Positions 1 to 8,328 of a stretch of DNA of 64,000 nucleotides are shown piece after piece; the stretch's first letter is position 1; each line of letters starts with the position of its first letter. Where the stretch lies: the NCBI RefSeq assembly GCF_025751495.1, contig NZ_JAOWKZ010000001.1:62001-126000 (forward strand). Reading direction: 5' to 3'. Under the pieces are notes generated by a model. The model made no database searches. It worked only from the letters and a program-made list of their open reading frames with translations, and was not told where the DNA came from. The translations under genes were made by a program, and so were the position numbers. The DNA is from Albidovulum litorale. Its GTDB lineage: Bacteria; Pseudomonadota; Alphaproteobacteria; Rhodobacterales; Rhodobacteraceae.

Positions 1-347
1 ACCTCGGCAAAGACGAGGACGAGCGCCGTCATCACGAGCGTCGCCACGGCGACGCCATTCGCGCCAAAGAGCCGTGAAAAGAGCGCGGTCGCAAGGGCGG
101 CCGACAAAATATTGGCGACGTTATTTCCCAGAAGGATCGCACCGATCAGCTTTTCGCTGTCTTCCTTGACGCCCAGGGCGGCATCGGCGCCTCGATTGCC
201 CTTGTCGGCCTGCGCCCGAAGCTTGCCGCGCGACGCCGCGGTCAACGCGGTCTCGGAGCCCGAGAAGAAGGCCGACAAGAGCAACAGGACGAGGATCGCC
301 CCGGCTGTCAGCCAGAAACTGCTATCGAGGATCACGTCGGAGGTCAT
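1..347 (-). CDS. CNNM/CorC-family (HlyC/TlyC) membrane transporter, N-terminal part
   Basis: Only the first ~115 codons are in the window; the gene runs off the left edge. The translation begins MTSDVILDSSFWLTAG and has a hydrophobic first helix, then the motif FFSGSETALTAASRGKLR, which is typical of the DUF21 (CNNM) transmembrane domain. A second helix contains LGNNVANILSAALAT, also characteristic of the family. Such proteins usually carry C-terminal CBS and CorC domains and take part in Mg2+/Co2+ or general cation handling; those domains lie outside the window. The start ATG (345-347) lies 110 bp downstream of xerD on the same strand. Family assignment is firm, substrate is not. Confidence 0.85.
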   Translation of the reverse strand, partial: MTSDVILDSSFWLTAGAILVLLLLSAFFSGSETALTAASRGKLRAQADKGNRGADAALGVKEDSEKLIGAILLGNNVANILSAALATALFSRLFGANGVAVATLVMTALVLVFAE

Positions 348-457
348 TCTTGAATTTCCCTTTGGTTGCACCCGTTATGGGGGCGCGACGACGAGGCTGC
401 AAGATGCGTGGCAGGAGGTGTTATGTCGATTGGCGCCAAACCGGCCCGGTTTGTGCG

Positions 458-1396
458 TCACTCGGCATCGCGGGCAAGCGGGTGATGGTCGAGAACGAGG
501 GTTTTCAGGCGTTCGTCCAGCACATGAGTATAGATCTCGGTCGTCGAGATATCGGCATGGCCCAGCATGGTCTGGATGGCACGCAGGTCGGCGCCTCCGG
601 CAAGCAGATGGGTCGCAAACGCGTGGCGCAGAACATGCGGCGTTACCCGTGCGGGCGCGACACCGGCCGACATGGCGATATCCTTCAAAAGCCCGTGGAA
701 CGCCTGCCGCGTCATGTGTCCCGCGCGGCCCCGCGCCGGGAAAAGGTGCTTTCCCGGCGGTGTTCCCGCCTCGCGGCGTGCCAAATCCTCAGCCTCATCG
801 CGGAGGATCAGCCACGCCGCAAGCGCGTTGCGCGCCGGCGTCGAAAGCGGCACCATGCGTTCCTTGCCGCCCTTGCCCCTGACGAGCAACATCCGCGGAT
901 CCCCACGCGCGGCAGCGACAGGCAGGCCCACAAGTTCGCTTACCCGCATGCCCGTGGCATAAAGCAACTCCATCAGGCAGGTATTGCGTACTTGTTCGAC
1001 CGGATTGCGGCCGGAGTTGCGTGTCGCTTCAAGAAGTGCTTCGACCTCGGCTTCGGTCAGAATCTTTGGCAGGCTCTTGGCGCGGCCCGGCCCGGTGATC
1101 TGGATCGCGGGATTTTCGGCGCGCCTGCCATCTTCATAGGCGAAACGGAAGAGTTGTCGGATAGATGACAGGCGACGCGCACGGGTTGCCCGCGACAGGC
1201 CTTCGGCATCACAGGAAACCAGATAAGCTTCGATGTCGGCGCGTTCGGCGTTTTCAAAACTTCGCCCACGCCGCGTCAGCCAGCCTGCGAAATCCTTAAG
1301 GTCGCGACCATAGCCGAGAAGCGTGTTCTGCGCCGCGCCCAACTCGGCGGCTTGAGCGTCGAGAAAGGCGGAAATCCAGCTTTCCATTCCGGCCAT
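458..1396 (-). CDS. xerD: Tyrosine recombinase XerD
   Basis: 312 aa, the usual length for XerC/XerD. The N-terminal SAM-like DNA-binding domain (about residues 5-95) is followed by the catalytic domain. All tyrosine-recombinase residues are visible: R151 (ATGMRVSEL), K175 (VRGKGGKER), H254 and R257 (HVLRHAFATHLL), H280 (LGHADISTT) and nucleophile Y289. It is expected to act with XerC at dif to resolve chromosome dimers. It starts 2 bp after the stop of the upstream secreted-protein gene, so the two are probably co-transcribed. Absence of integrase-type neighbours and the conserved setting beside aroK favour the housekeeping XerD over a phage integrase; XerC cannot be fully excluded. Confidence 0.93.
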   Translation of the reverse strand: MAGMESWISAFLDAQAAELGAAQNTLLGYGRDLKDFAGWLTRRGRSFENAERADIEAYLVSCDAEGLSRATRARRLSSIRQLFRFAYEDGRRAENPAIQITGPGRAKSLPKILTEAEVEALLEATRNSGRNPVEQVRNTCLMELLYATGMRVSELVGLPVAAARGDPRMLLVRGKGGKERMVPLSTPARNALAAWLILRDEAEDLARREAGTPPGKHLFPARGRAGHMTRQAFHGLLKDIAMSAGVAPARVTPHVLRHAFATHLLAGGADLRAIQTMLGHADISTTEIYTHVLDERLKTLVLDHHPLARDAE

Positions 1397-1398
1397 TG

Positions 1399-2952
1399 CT
1401 AGCCTCGCCGATCCAGAAGCATGAGTTCGATCGCGGCCCGCCGCGCCGTGCTTTCCAACCCGACATGACGCAGAAGCACCAGACCGTCGGTGACATCCCG
1501 CAAATCGCCGCGCGCGCCTTCGGTAATCTGGTCGATGGCCAATATCAGCGCCTCGCCCAGCCGTTTTTCCGAGAGCAACATGGAATAATTCGCCGAAGGA
1601 CGAACGCCCTGACTAAAGGCCAGCTTGACCGCGGACCCCATCTGGTCAGGCGCATCTAGACCGGCAACCGATCCTGTTGCGAGACCGACCAGGAAACGGT
1701 CCAGCGGATGATCGGAAGTCCGGCGTCGCGCAACATTTTCGTAGTTTTCCGACAGGAGGCCGATGTGAAAGGCAAGCGCTCCGGCCTCGCCCTCAAGCCC
1801 CATGTCGACTAATTTCTGGCCGTATTCGCTGGCAAAGGATACCTCGATTTCCAGGGCCTGAATATGACGCCAGATGACCGGAAGAATGCCGGCCACCGCG
1901 GCTTTGTCCTGACGGTCCAGTGCGCGGGAGAGGTCCTGCACCGCGCTGACCCGATCCCAGACGCCACCTGACGCAGCAGGTTTCCGTTCGTTGTACAACT
2001 CCCAAAGTTGAGCGGGAGAGATCGCGCCGTTCTTCGCCAACCGCTCAGCGGCTTCAAGTCGGGTTTTCCAGCCTGAATTCGAGCGGAGGTCGGATTGTGC
2101 GAAGGCAACAGGCAGGGTGGTCGTTGGAAGGGGCTGGCCGATCGCCTCCATAAGCCGCAGAACCAGCGGCGAAGGGCGCGTCGGCATCGGCAGGTCGGGC
2201 TCTCCGTCGCCAAGTTCCGGGTCAAGAAAACGCTCAAGCAACCGCGCCATGTCATCGTCAACATAGCCAAGCGTCTCACCGGTACGAAGCGACAGCGCAG
2301 CCGCGTTCCAGTCACCACCCCGTGCGAGACAGAAGACCCGAGCGGGAAAAGTCGGTGCGATCTGCGGGTTCTCACGCATCATCTCGCAGGCGCGGTCTTC
2401 CTCGCCGGTCAGAAGCGCCACGTCGAACCAGCGCCGAAAGGGCTCCGGCTGCGGGTTCTCGATCATCTCCAAGAGTGCCAGAGCAGGATCTAGCGCACCG
2501 AGATCTAGAAGCTTGTCGACACGGGCCAGGAAAATCGCGCCCTGACCATCCGAGTCCGCCGGCGGAGCGACCTCGGCCAGTAGTAACGTGTAAAGCAGTG
2601 ACTGGATCGCGGGCAGCGTGTCGATCCGCTCGGCCCGGATCATGCGGGCCAGATCGATTGACGAAGTCGTGCCCCAGAGGTCGCGCGGCAGACCAGTCTT
2701 CGACACCGAAAGTAGGCCGAGACCATCCAGCGAAAGCCCGTCGATCGGTGCGACCGTGATCGGGCGCGGCGCCGCGCCGATAGCAACGGCGGGTTCGTTG
2801 GTCGTAGACGGCAGTGACGCCGCCGGCCCGGTCACTGATTTCGACAACCAGTCGATCGCCGACAAAGGCGGTCTGTCATGGGTTTCGGCACCAAGCGCCG
2901 TCGCGCCGCCAAATAGCAGCAGCGCAAGAAGTCCGGCTCTACTTGACCACAT
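1399..2952 (-). CDS. Secreted protein of unknown function beside xerD
   Basis: 517 aa. The N-terminus has a signal peptide (a hydrophobic LLALLLFGGATALGA run, probable cleavage near residue 22), so the product is predicted to be periplasmic. The rest is rich in Ala, Leu, Glu and Asp with amphipathic helices, which suggests an all-helical repeat (TPR- or HEAT-like) scaffold; I recognise no catalytic motif. It overlaps the upstream 45-residue membrane-peptide gene by 14 bp and is followed by xerD after 2 bp, so the three look like one operon transcribed leftward. Function is unknown. Confidence 0.8.
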   Translation of the reverse strand: MWSSRAGLLALLLFGGATALGAETHDRPPLSAIDWLSKSVTGPAASLPSTTNEPAVAIGAAPRPITVAPIDGLSLDGLGLLSVSKTGLPRDLWGTTSSIDLARMIRAERIDTLPAIQSLLYTLLLAEVAPPADSDGQGAIFLARVDKLLDLGALDPALALLEMIENPQPEPFRRWFDVALLTGEEDRACEMMRENPQIAPTFPARVFCLARGGDWNAAALSLRTGETLGYVDDDMARLLERFLDPELGDGEPDLPMPTRPSPLVLRLMEAIGQPLPTTTLPVAFAQSDLRSNSGWKTRLEAAERLAKNGAISPAQLWELYNERKPAASGGVWDRVSAVQDLSRALDRQDKAAVAGILPVIWRHIQALEIEVSFASEYGQKLVDMGLEGEAGALAFHIGLLSENYENVARRRTSDHPLDRFLVGLATGSVAGLDAPDQMGSAVKLAFSQGVRPSANYSMLLSEKRLGEALILAIDQITEGARGDLRDVTDGLVLLRHVGLESTARRAAIELMLLDRRG

Positions 2953-3076
2953 TCAACTCAACCGGTTCGCTGATCTCGGCGCGGTCGGGTGTCATGTCGC
3001 CAAGGTAGGCGTAACCCGTCAGGCCGATGAAGGCGACGAGTGCCAAGAAGATGATCAGCTTCAGAAGTCGGAGCAT
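2939..3076 (-). CDS. Small single-pass membrane protein (45 aa)
   Basis: I use the ATG at 3074-3076 because a CAGGA ribosome-binding site lies about 5 bases upstream and the preceding in-frame stretch is low-complexity and polar. The 45-residue product has one hydrophobic segment (about residues 4-24, LLKLIIFLALVAFIGLTGYAYL), then a short acidic tail. It overlaps the start of the secreted-protein gene by 14 bp, which suggests translational coupling. This looks like a small conserved membrane peptide of the xerD operon. No function can be read from the sequence. Confidence 0.65.
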   Translation of the reverse strand: MLRLLKLIIFLALVAFIGLTGYAYLGDMTPDRAEISEPVELNVVK

Positions 3077-3316
3077 TTGGTCCTGCCGTCGTTTGTTTTC
3101 TGTCGTTGTCGGGGGCTGCCCGCGTGCCTGCCCGTCGCCCCTGTTCGTTCTGCCCATCCGGCCCATAATTCACTGACCGGCACGGATACGCGGATTATAT
3201 ATGGCATTTTCGGCGAGTTCACGCCATTCAGGGCAGAAAGTTTCGCACTGGGCAGAAGCATGCCACTGGTGCATCCGTTAGTGCATGCGTGCGTCGGGCA
3301 GGAATGGAAGTGTAAC

Positions 3317-3862
3317 GTGGTAAGGCGCCTGAAAAAGACTGTCGTTCTGATCGGTATGATGGGGGCCGGCAAGACTGCGGTGGGAAACGCCCTCGCGCGG
3401 CTGCTTGAGGTTCCCTTTCTTGACTCCGACGAGGAAATCGAGCGCGCCGCGAACATGACCGTGGCAGAAATCTTCGCCCGCGACGGCGAGCCATTCTTCC
3501 GGGCCCGCGAATCCGAGGTTCTGAACCGGTTGCTGTCAGGCTCGCCTTGCATCCTGTCGACAGGCGGTGGGGCATTTTTGGCTGAAGGCAACCGCGCGGC
3601 CATCGCCAGGCGTGGGGTGGCGGTCTGGCTGAAGGCTGATCTGGAACTGCTTTGGCAAAGGGTCAAGCACAAGAATACCCGGCCGCTCTTGCGCACCTCC
3701 GATCCGAAAAAGACCCTCGCCACATTGCTGGAGGCGCGCAGTCCAATCTATGCCGAGGCCGGTATCGTGGTCGAGGCGCATCCCGACTATTCGGTCGAGG
3801 ACATGGCGCGCAAGGTCATCGCCGCTCTGGCCGAACGGCAGGACGTATTGGAGTTGGAATGA
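3317..3862 (+). CDS. aroK: Shikimate kinase AroK
   Basis: 181 aa from a GTG start. It phosphorylates shikimate at the 3-OH with ATP in the chorismate pathway. The P-loop is GMMGAGKT near residue 13. The shikimate-binding D-S-D-E motif (FLDSDEEIE), FFRARE and the STGGGAF loop follow, and the LID region carries the conserved Arg (NTRPLL). I chose GTG 3317 because homologues begin just before the KKTVVLIG strand and a GGAAG lies upstream; an in-frame ATG at 3260 would add 19 residues. The stop overlaps the aroB start (ATGA), so the pair is translationally coupled. Confidence 0.93.
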   Translation: MVRRLKKTVVLIGMMGAGKTAVGNALARLLEVPFLDSDEEIERAANMTVAEIFARDGEPFFRARESEVLNRLLSGSPCILSTGGGAFLAEGNRAAIARRGVAVWLKADLELLWQRVKHKNTRPLLRTSDPKKTLATLLEARSPIYAEAGIVVEAHPDYSVEDMARKVIAALAERQDVLELE

Positions 3863-4974
3863 AGACGGAACGGGAAACGGTGCATGTGGCGCTGGGAAGC
3901 CGCAGCTATGACGTGCGCATCGGCACGGGCCTTATCGCGCGGGCTGGGGAAGAGATTGCGCCCCTTCTGGCGCGCCGTCGTGTTGCCGTTCTGACAGATG
4001 AAACGGTCTCGTCCCTGCATCTCGACAGCCTGCGTGCGGGGCTTGGCCATGTGTCGATGACCGCGCTCGCCCTGCCTGCCGGAGAGGCGACGAAGGGGTG
4101 GGAACAGTTTTCCCGTGCCGTCGACTGGCTTCTGGCCGAGAAGGTGGAGCGTCGGGATATCGTCATCGCGCTCGGCGGTGGGGTCATCGGCGATCTGGCG
4201 GGTTTCGCGGCGGCGGTCCTGCGCCGGGGTGTGCGCTTCGTGCAGATTCCGACGTCGCTTCTGGCGCAGGTCGACAGTTCCGTGGGCGGCAAGACCGGCA
4301 TCAACTCCATCCATGGCAAGAACCTGATCGGCGCGTTTCACCAGCCCTCGCTGGTTCTGGCCGACATTGATGTGCTGGGCACGCTTCCGGTCCGCGATTT
4401 CCTTTCGGGCTACGGCGAAGTGGTGAAGTACGGGTTGCTGGGTGACGCTGCTTTCTTCGACTGGCTAGAGGTGAACGGTCCCGCACTTGCGGCAGGTGAT
4501 ATCGGCGCACGGCAATATGCGGTGCGCCGGTCGGTCGAAATGAAGGCGCGCATCGTCGAACGGGACGAGACCGAGCAGGGCGACCGCGCGCTTTTGAATC
4601 TAGGCCATACCTTCTGTCATGCCCTCGAAAAGGCGACCGGCTATTCCGACCGGCTGTTGCATGGCGAAGGGGTGGCGATCGGCTGCGCCTTGGCCTTTGA
4701 ACTAAGCCAGCGGCTGGGGCTCTGCAGTCAGGAAGCGCCGAGCCGGGTCCGGGCGCATCTGAAGGCGATGGGGATGAAGGTCGATCTTGCCGATATTCCA
4801 GGGGATCTGCCGGGGGCAGAGGCGCTGGTCGCGCTCATGGGGCAAGACAAGAAAGTCGTGGACGGCAAGCTGCGCTTCATCCTTGCCCGTGGGATCGGCG
4901 AGGCTTTTGTTACGTCCGACGTTCCCGGCGATGTGGTGCTGTCGGTGCTGGAAGAGGCGCTGCGAGGGCGATGA
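3859..4974 (+). CDS. aroB: 3-dehydroquinate synthase AroB
   Basis: 371 aa. It converts DAHP to 3-dehydroquinate using NAD+ and a divalent metal, the second step of aromatic amino-acid synthesis. The nucleotide-binding GGGVIGD (106-112) and DSSVGGKTG (139-147) motifs are intact. The metal ligands are E187 (GYGEVVKYG), H250 (LGHTFCHALE) and H268 (LLHGEGVAIG). The ATG at 3859 overlaps the aroK stop by 4 bp. The aroK-aroB pair is the standard arrangement; the first enzyme of the pathway (class II DAHP synthase) is encoded separately at 29.2 kb. Confidence 0.96.
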   Translation: MKTERETVHVALGSRSYDVRIGTGLIARAGEEIAPLLARRRVAVLTDETVSSLHLDSLRAGLGHVSMTALALPAGEATKGWEQFSRAVDWLLAEKVERRDIVIALGGGVIGDLAGFAAAVLRRGVRFVQIPTSLLAQVDSSVGGKTGINSIHGKNLIGAFHQPSLVLADIDVLGTLPVRDFLSGYGEVVKYGLLGDAAFFDWLEVNGPALAAGDIGARQYAVRRSVEMKARIVERDETEQGDRALLNLGHTFCHALEKATGYSDRLLHGEGVAIGCALAFELSQRLGLCSQEAPSRVRAHLKAMGMKVDLADIPGDLPGAEALVALMGQDKKVVDGKLRFILARGIGEAFVTSDVPGDVVLSVLEEALRGR

Positions 4975-5143
4975 ACCGGTAGAGAAGCTGGGTTCAAACC
5001 CACCCTACGATCCATACTCATCTACGACGCAGTATTAGCTCTGCATCTCGACCTTTTCCATGATGGTGGCATCCTTATCCTCCAGACACAAACGGCGCAG
5101 CCAGATGGCCGCACCCTCGGTCGTGTCTGTCCATTTCAGGCAA

Positions 5144-5656
5144 TCAGAAAGGAATTTCGTCGTCGAGATCAGCCCGGCTGCTGCCGCCGCCTCCCGACGA
5201 TCCGCCACCGTAGCCGCCGCCCTGACCGCCGCCGCCATAGCCACCCGACGATCCGCCGCCGTAACCGCCACGATCATCATCGTAGCTACCGCCGCTTCCG
5301 CCATCACGGCCGTCCAGCAGCGTCAGCTCGCCGCGATAAGGGCGCAAGGATATCTCCGTGGTATACCGGTCCTGTCCTGACTGATCCTGCCATTTGCGGG
5401 TTTCCAACTGACCTTCAAGATAAACCTTAGAGCCCTTTTTCAGGTATTGCTGAGCGATCCGCACGAGGTTTTCATTATAGATCGCGACACGGTGCCATTC
5501 GGTCCGTTCGCGGCGTTCACCGGAATTGCGATCGCGCCAGGTTTCGGATGTGGCGACGCGCAGGTTGCAGACCTTTCCGCCGCTCGGAAAGTCGCGAACC
5601 TCGGGGTCGGCCCCGAGATTTCCGATCAGAATGACCTTATTCACCGATCCCGCCAT
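5144..5656 (-). CDS. ssb: Single-stranded DNA-binding protein SSB
   Basis: 170 aa. The N-terminal OB fold (about residues 1-110) starts [21 protein letters not shown], a hallmark of bacterial SSB. A Gly/Ser-rich, disordered linker follows, and the acidic C-terminal tip DLDDEIPF recruits replication and repair partners. A strong GGAGGAGGAA ribosome-binding site precedes the ATG. The gene is convergent with aroB. I saw no clear alphaproteobacterial SOS box (GTTC-N7-GTTC) in the upstream 250 bp. The linker's GC repeats give spurious open frames on the other strand. Confidence 0.96.
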   Translation of the reverse strand: MAGSVNKVILIGNLGADPEVRDFPSGGKVCNLRVATSETWRDRNSGERRERTEWHRVAIYNENLVRIAQQYLKKGSKVYLEGQLETRKWQDQSGQDRYTTEISLRPYRGELTLLDGRDGGSGGSYDDDRGGYGGGSSGGYGGGGQGGGYGGGSSGGGGSSRADLDDEIPF

Positions 5657-5907
5657 GCTGGGTTCCTCCTCCGCGATTCTCGTTTGCCCCGTTAGACCAT
5701 TCGACGACCGCCAAGAAAAGCGTTCATGGCTAAGAAAGCGTTAATAGGTTGGGGAGGGGTCCGGCGGATTATCGCGTATAACTCTGGTTAGAGGAGCCGC
5801 AGCAGATGGTTTATCTGCCTTCGGTTCAATGGCCACAAGGTATTCCGCAGTCCAGCTTACTCATGCAAGTCGCGGCACCCCCGCTGCGGCTGTGACAGGA
5901 GTTGACC

Positions 5908-6162
5908 ATGTCCAGACTTACCTCCACCGCCCTTGCCGCCATCGTCGGCCTCGGCCTCGCGCTTCCTTCAGCGGCCAGCGACACCCCCGATGCTGTAACG
6001 CAGGCCAAGATCACCGAACAGCTCACGGCCGATGGCTACGAAGTGCGCAAGATCGACAGCGAGGACGGCATGATCGAGGTCTATGCGGTGAAGGACGGCA
6101 AGATGTACGAGCTCTATCTCGATGCCGACCTGAAAGTCGTGAAGACCAAGGAAGAAAGCTGA
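5908..6162 (+). CDS. Secreted PepSY-domain protein
   Basis: 84 aa from the ATG at 5908, which has AGGAG 7 bases upstream (an in-frame TTG two codons earlier is less likely). A signal peptide spans roughly residues 1-24 (STALAAIVGLGLALPSAAS). The mature part is a single PepSY-like unit: a helix (AVTQAKITEQLTADGYEVRKI) and then the strand pattern DGMIEVYAVKDGKMYELYLDADLKVVK. Such proteins are periplasmic and often accompany membrane cytochromes or two-component systems. Here a b561-type cytochrome follows after 55 bp and a membrane HTH regulator after that, so a shared redox or envelope role is possible but not shown. Confidence 0.8.
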   Translation: MSRLTSTALAAIVGLGLALPSAASDTPDAVTQAKITEQLTADGYEVRKIDSEDGMIEVYAVKDGKMYELYLDADLKVVKTKEES

Positions 6163-6217
6163 TCAAGGCAGTCCGGGCGGCGTAATGCCGCCGCCCGGCG
6201 AAGTTGCAGGAGGCACT

Positions 6218-6739
6218 ATGATGGCAGCAGTTCGTGTCTGGGACCCGCTGGTGCGGATATTCCACTGGTCCTTGGTGGCAGGTTTCACTGCCAATGCCCT
6301 GTTCAATGACCCGGAGGGCAAAGCGCACGAGGTGATTGGCCTGTCCATACTGGGGCTAGTCGCGGTGCGCATCCTCTGGGGCTTCGTCGGTACACGCCAT
6401 GCCCGTTTTTCCGATTTTCCGCCTTCGGTACCGGCCTCTCTTGGACAGCTCAGCGAAATGGCGACCGGGCGCAGACACATCCATAAAGGTCACTCGCCGC
6501 TCGGCGCTTTGATGATCTACAACCTGCTGGCGTCAATGATCGTGATCGGGGTCAGCGGCTACATGATGACCACCCTCGCCTTTTTCGGTGTGGGCTGGGT
6601 CGAGGAAGCCCACGAAATCGCCGTCAGTTGGGCTGAGTTTTCTGTGGTTGCCCACATTGCCGCAGTCGTCTTCGAAAGCCGCAGGCTTGGGATCAATCTT
6701 CCGAAATCAATGCTGACCGGATACAAGAATATTCCGTAA
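6218..6739 (+). CDS. Cytochrome b561-type di-heme membrane protein
   Basis: 173 aa with four predicted membrane helices. The start VRVWDPLVRIFHWSLV is typical of the bacterial cytochrome b561 / Ni-Fe hydrogenase b-type cytochrome superfamily. Candidate heme ligands are H16, H37, H92, H132 and H146. It should move electrons across or within the inner membrane, with an unknown partner. AGGAGG lies 4 bases before ATG 6218 and 7 bases before a second ATG at 6221, so the true start may be the latter. The gene sits between the PepSY protein and the LuxR-type regulator, all co-directional with short gaps. Confidence 0.85.
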   Translation: MMAAVRVWDPLVRIFHWSLVAGFTANALFNDPEGKAHEVIGLSILGLVAVRILWGFVGTRHARFSDFPPSVPASLGQLSEMATGRRHIHKGHSPLGALMIYNLLASMIVIGVSGYMMTTLAFFGVGWVEEAHEIAVSWAEFSVVAHIAAVVFESRRLGINLPKSMLTGYKNIP

Positions 6740-6753
6740 GCAGGGGAAAACGG

Positions 6754-7290
6754 ATGACGAAGGCACCCGCACCGGCGCGAACCAAGGGCGCGGCGATCAT
6801 TCTTTTGATGCTCGTTCAGGGGTTTTGCGTCGCCTTCTTTCTTGGCGATCTGATTATCGATTTCTTTGAGGAACCAAGGGCCGAACTCCTACGTCCGCAT
6901 TTCGCGATGGAGGTTCTTGCCAATCTGGGCCTGTTGGCCGGCGTCATTTTTGAGGGTGCATATCTGGTGCGTCTGCTGCGCCGTCAGGCGCATGCCGACA
7001 GAGCGTTGTCCGTGGCCTCCGGCGCGCTTCATGAAGTCATGGAAGGCTATTTCGAGGACTGGCGCCTGACCCCGGCCGAAGCCGATGTGGCCAGTTTCAC
7101 CATCAAGGGCTGTTCGATCGCCAAGATCGCGCAGATGCGCGGATCGGCCGAAGGGACCGTCAAAACCCATCTCAATTCGATTTACCGCAAGGCGGGGGTA
7201 AGCGGGCGAGGCGACCTGATCAATCTCCTGATCGAGGAAATTCTTGGCGGCGAATTGCTCACCACCGCCACCCAATCTCCGCGCGCATAG
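6754..7290 (+). CDS. Membrane-anchored LuxR-type HTH regulator
   Basis: 178 aa. Two hydrophobic segments (about residues 13-32 and 50-72) precede a LuxR/FixJ-type HTH (about 105-165: LTPAEADVASFTIKGCSIAKIAQMRGSAE, then VKTHLNSIYRKAG). There is no receiver or autoinducer domain, so the membrane part is the only candidate sensor. It lies 14 bp after the cytochrome gene and is probably co-transcribed with it and the PepSY gene. Membrane-bound HTH proteins of this design occur in Rhodobacteraceae, but I know of no assigned signal. DNA-binding identity is secure, role is inferred. Confidence 0.82.
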   Translation: MTKAPAPARTKGAAIILLMLVQGFCVAFFLGDLIIDFFEEPRAELLRPHFAMEVLANLGLLAGVIFEGAYLVRLLRRQAHADRALSVASGALHEVMEGYFEDWRLTPAEADVASFTIKGCSIAKIAQMRGSAEGTVKTHLNSIYRKAGVSGRGDLINLLIEEILGGELLTTATQSPRA

Positions 7291-7369
7291 ACGGTGCGAC
7301 ACTGTAAGGACTGGCCAGAAGCGGTTTTTTCGGTATAGTCGCGCCGGCTGAAAGGTGGACGAGGGGCTG

Positions 7370-7981
7370 ATGCGCAAGATCACGCTGGCAGTGCTGGCCG
7401 TCGCGGGCCTTTGTGCGGGCGATGGCATTGCAAGGGCGGAAGGATTGACCTTCGTCAAACCCGGTGCGCCGACGACTTCGCGACTGGCAATGTTCCGCAA
7501 GCAGACCCAGATCCTCGATACGCGGGCCGCGTCGCAGTATTCGTCCTCCGGGCGGCTTACGCCGAACGGAAAGTCGATCGAGGTCGCCGCGGCAATTCCG
7601 AACTATTCCGGTCGCTACCGCGGGCTCTATCTCGACGCAGCCAAGGCCGCCGCACAACGCCATGGCATACCCGAGAATCTGTTCCTGCGACTTGTCCAGC
7701 AGGAATCCGGCTGGAACCCGAAAGCGGTCTCGCACAAAGGGGCGACAGGTCTGGCGCAGCTCATGCCCGCGACAGCGCGGCGCATGGGTGTCAACATGAA
7801 CGACCCGCATGACAATCTGAACGGCGGGGCACGGTATCTGCGGATGATGTATGACCGGTTCGGCGACTGGAAACTGGCGCTGGCGGCTTATAATGCCGGG
7901 CCGGAAGCGGTGGAGAAATATGGCGGCGTGCCGCCCTACCGCGAAACCAAGGGCTATGTCCGGGCGATCCTCGGCAGTTAG
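7370..7981 (+). CDS. Lytic transglycosylase, SLT family
   Basis: 203 aa from the ATG at 7370, which has GAGGGG just upstream; a GTG five codons earlier is possible. A signal peptide ([23 protein letters not shown]) targets the periplasm. The catalytic SLT (goose-lysozyme-like) domain covers roughly residues 88-200: E112 in VQQESGWNP is the expected catalytic acid, followed by [14 protein letters not shown] and the [14 protein letters not shown] motif. It cleaves peptidoglycan to 1,6-anhydro-MurNAc products. The stop overlaps the stop of the convergent ABM-domain gene by 3 bp. Confidence 0.92.
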   Translation: MRKITLAVLAVAGLCAGDGIARAEGLTFVKPGAPTTSRLAMFRKQTQILDTRAASQYSSSGRLTPNGKSIEVAAAIPNYSGRYRGLYLDAAKAAAQRHGIPENLFLRLVQQESGWNPKAVSHKGATGLAQLMPATARRMGVNMNDPHDNLNGGARYLRMMYDRFGDWKLALAAYNAGPEAVEKYGGVPPYRETKGYVRAILGS

Positions 7982-8265
7982 TCGGTTTCTTCCCTGATCT
8001 CGTATTCGCGCGGAATACCCTTCGTCACCTTTGCCCAAATCGTTTCGGAGGCACGGGCCTGATGCGCCTCAAACGCAGCGCGGTCGGTAAAAGCCTCGCT
8101 TACGGCAAATCTGACGGGATCGGCATGTGACCGCAAAACCTCGAAGCGCAGGCAGCCGGGTTCGGCACGGGTAAGCCGGATATGATCCGGCAGATGCTCG
8201 GAGACGCGGTCAGCCTCTTCGAGCGTTCGACAGATCAGGAAACCGGAAAGATAAAGTCGGGGCAT
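7978..8265 (-). CDS. ABM-domain (quinol monooxygenase-like) protein
   Basis: 95 aa, one ferredoxin-like antibiotic-biosynthesis-monooxygenase (ABM) domain. The pattern [38 protein letters not shown], then the second half with [16 protein letters not shown], matches the YgiN/ABM fold in which a trailing His in FxxHxxA is conserved. These small dimeric proteins oxidise quinols or other aromatics, or are enzymatically uncharacterised. The gene is monocistronic and convergent with the transglycosylase gene. Substrate unknown. Confidence 0.8.
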   Translation of the reverse strand: MPRLYLSGFLICRTLEEADRVSEHLPDHIRLTRAEPGCLRFEVLRSHADPVRFAVSEAFTDRAAFEAHQARASETIWAKVTKGIPREYEIREETD

Positions 8266-8328
8266 GGGAAACCGTAAACAGGGGCGATAGCCCTGACAAC
8301 AGGATTAACACATGCCGGTTTCCGCCCG

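Noticed and set aside
458-1396. XerD-like gene as a possible phage or island integrase
   Set aside because: Length, motif spacing and the conserved aroK-side neighbourhood fit the housekeeping recombinase; no att-like repeats or phage genes lie nearby.
4985-5010. GGGTT-ca-AACCC palindrome after aroB
   Set aside because: The loop is only 2 nt and no T-run follows, so it is not a convincing terminator.
5035-5307. Minus-strand open frame overlapping the ssb 3' end
   Set aside because: It runs through the Gly-rich ssb linker in another frame. The tail after ssb (LKWTDTTEGAAIWLRR) looks somewhat protein-like but has no start of its own.
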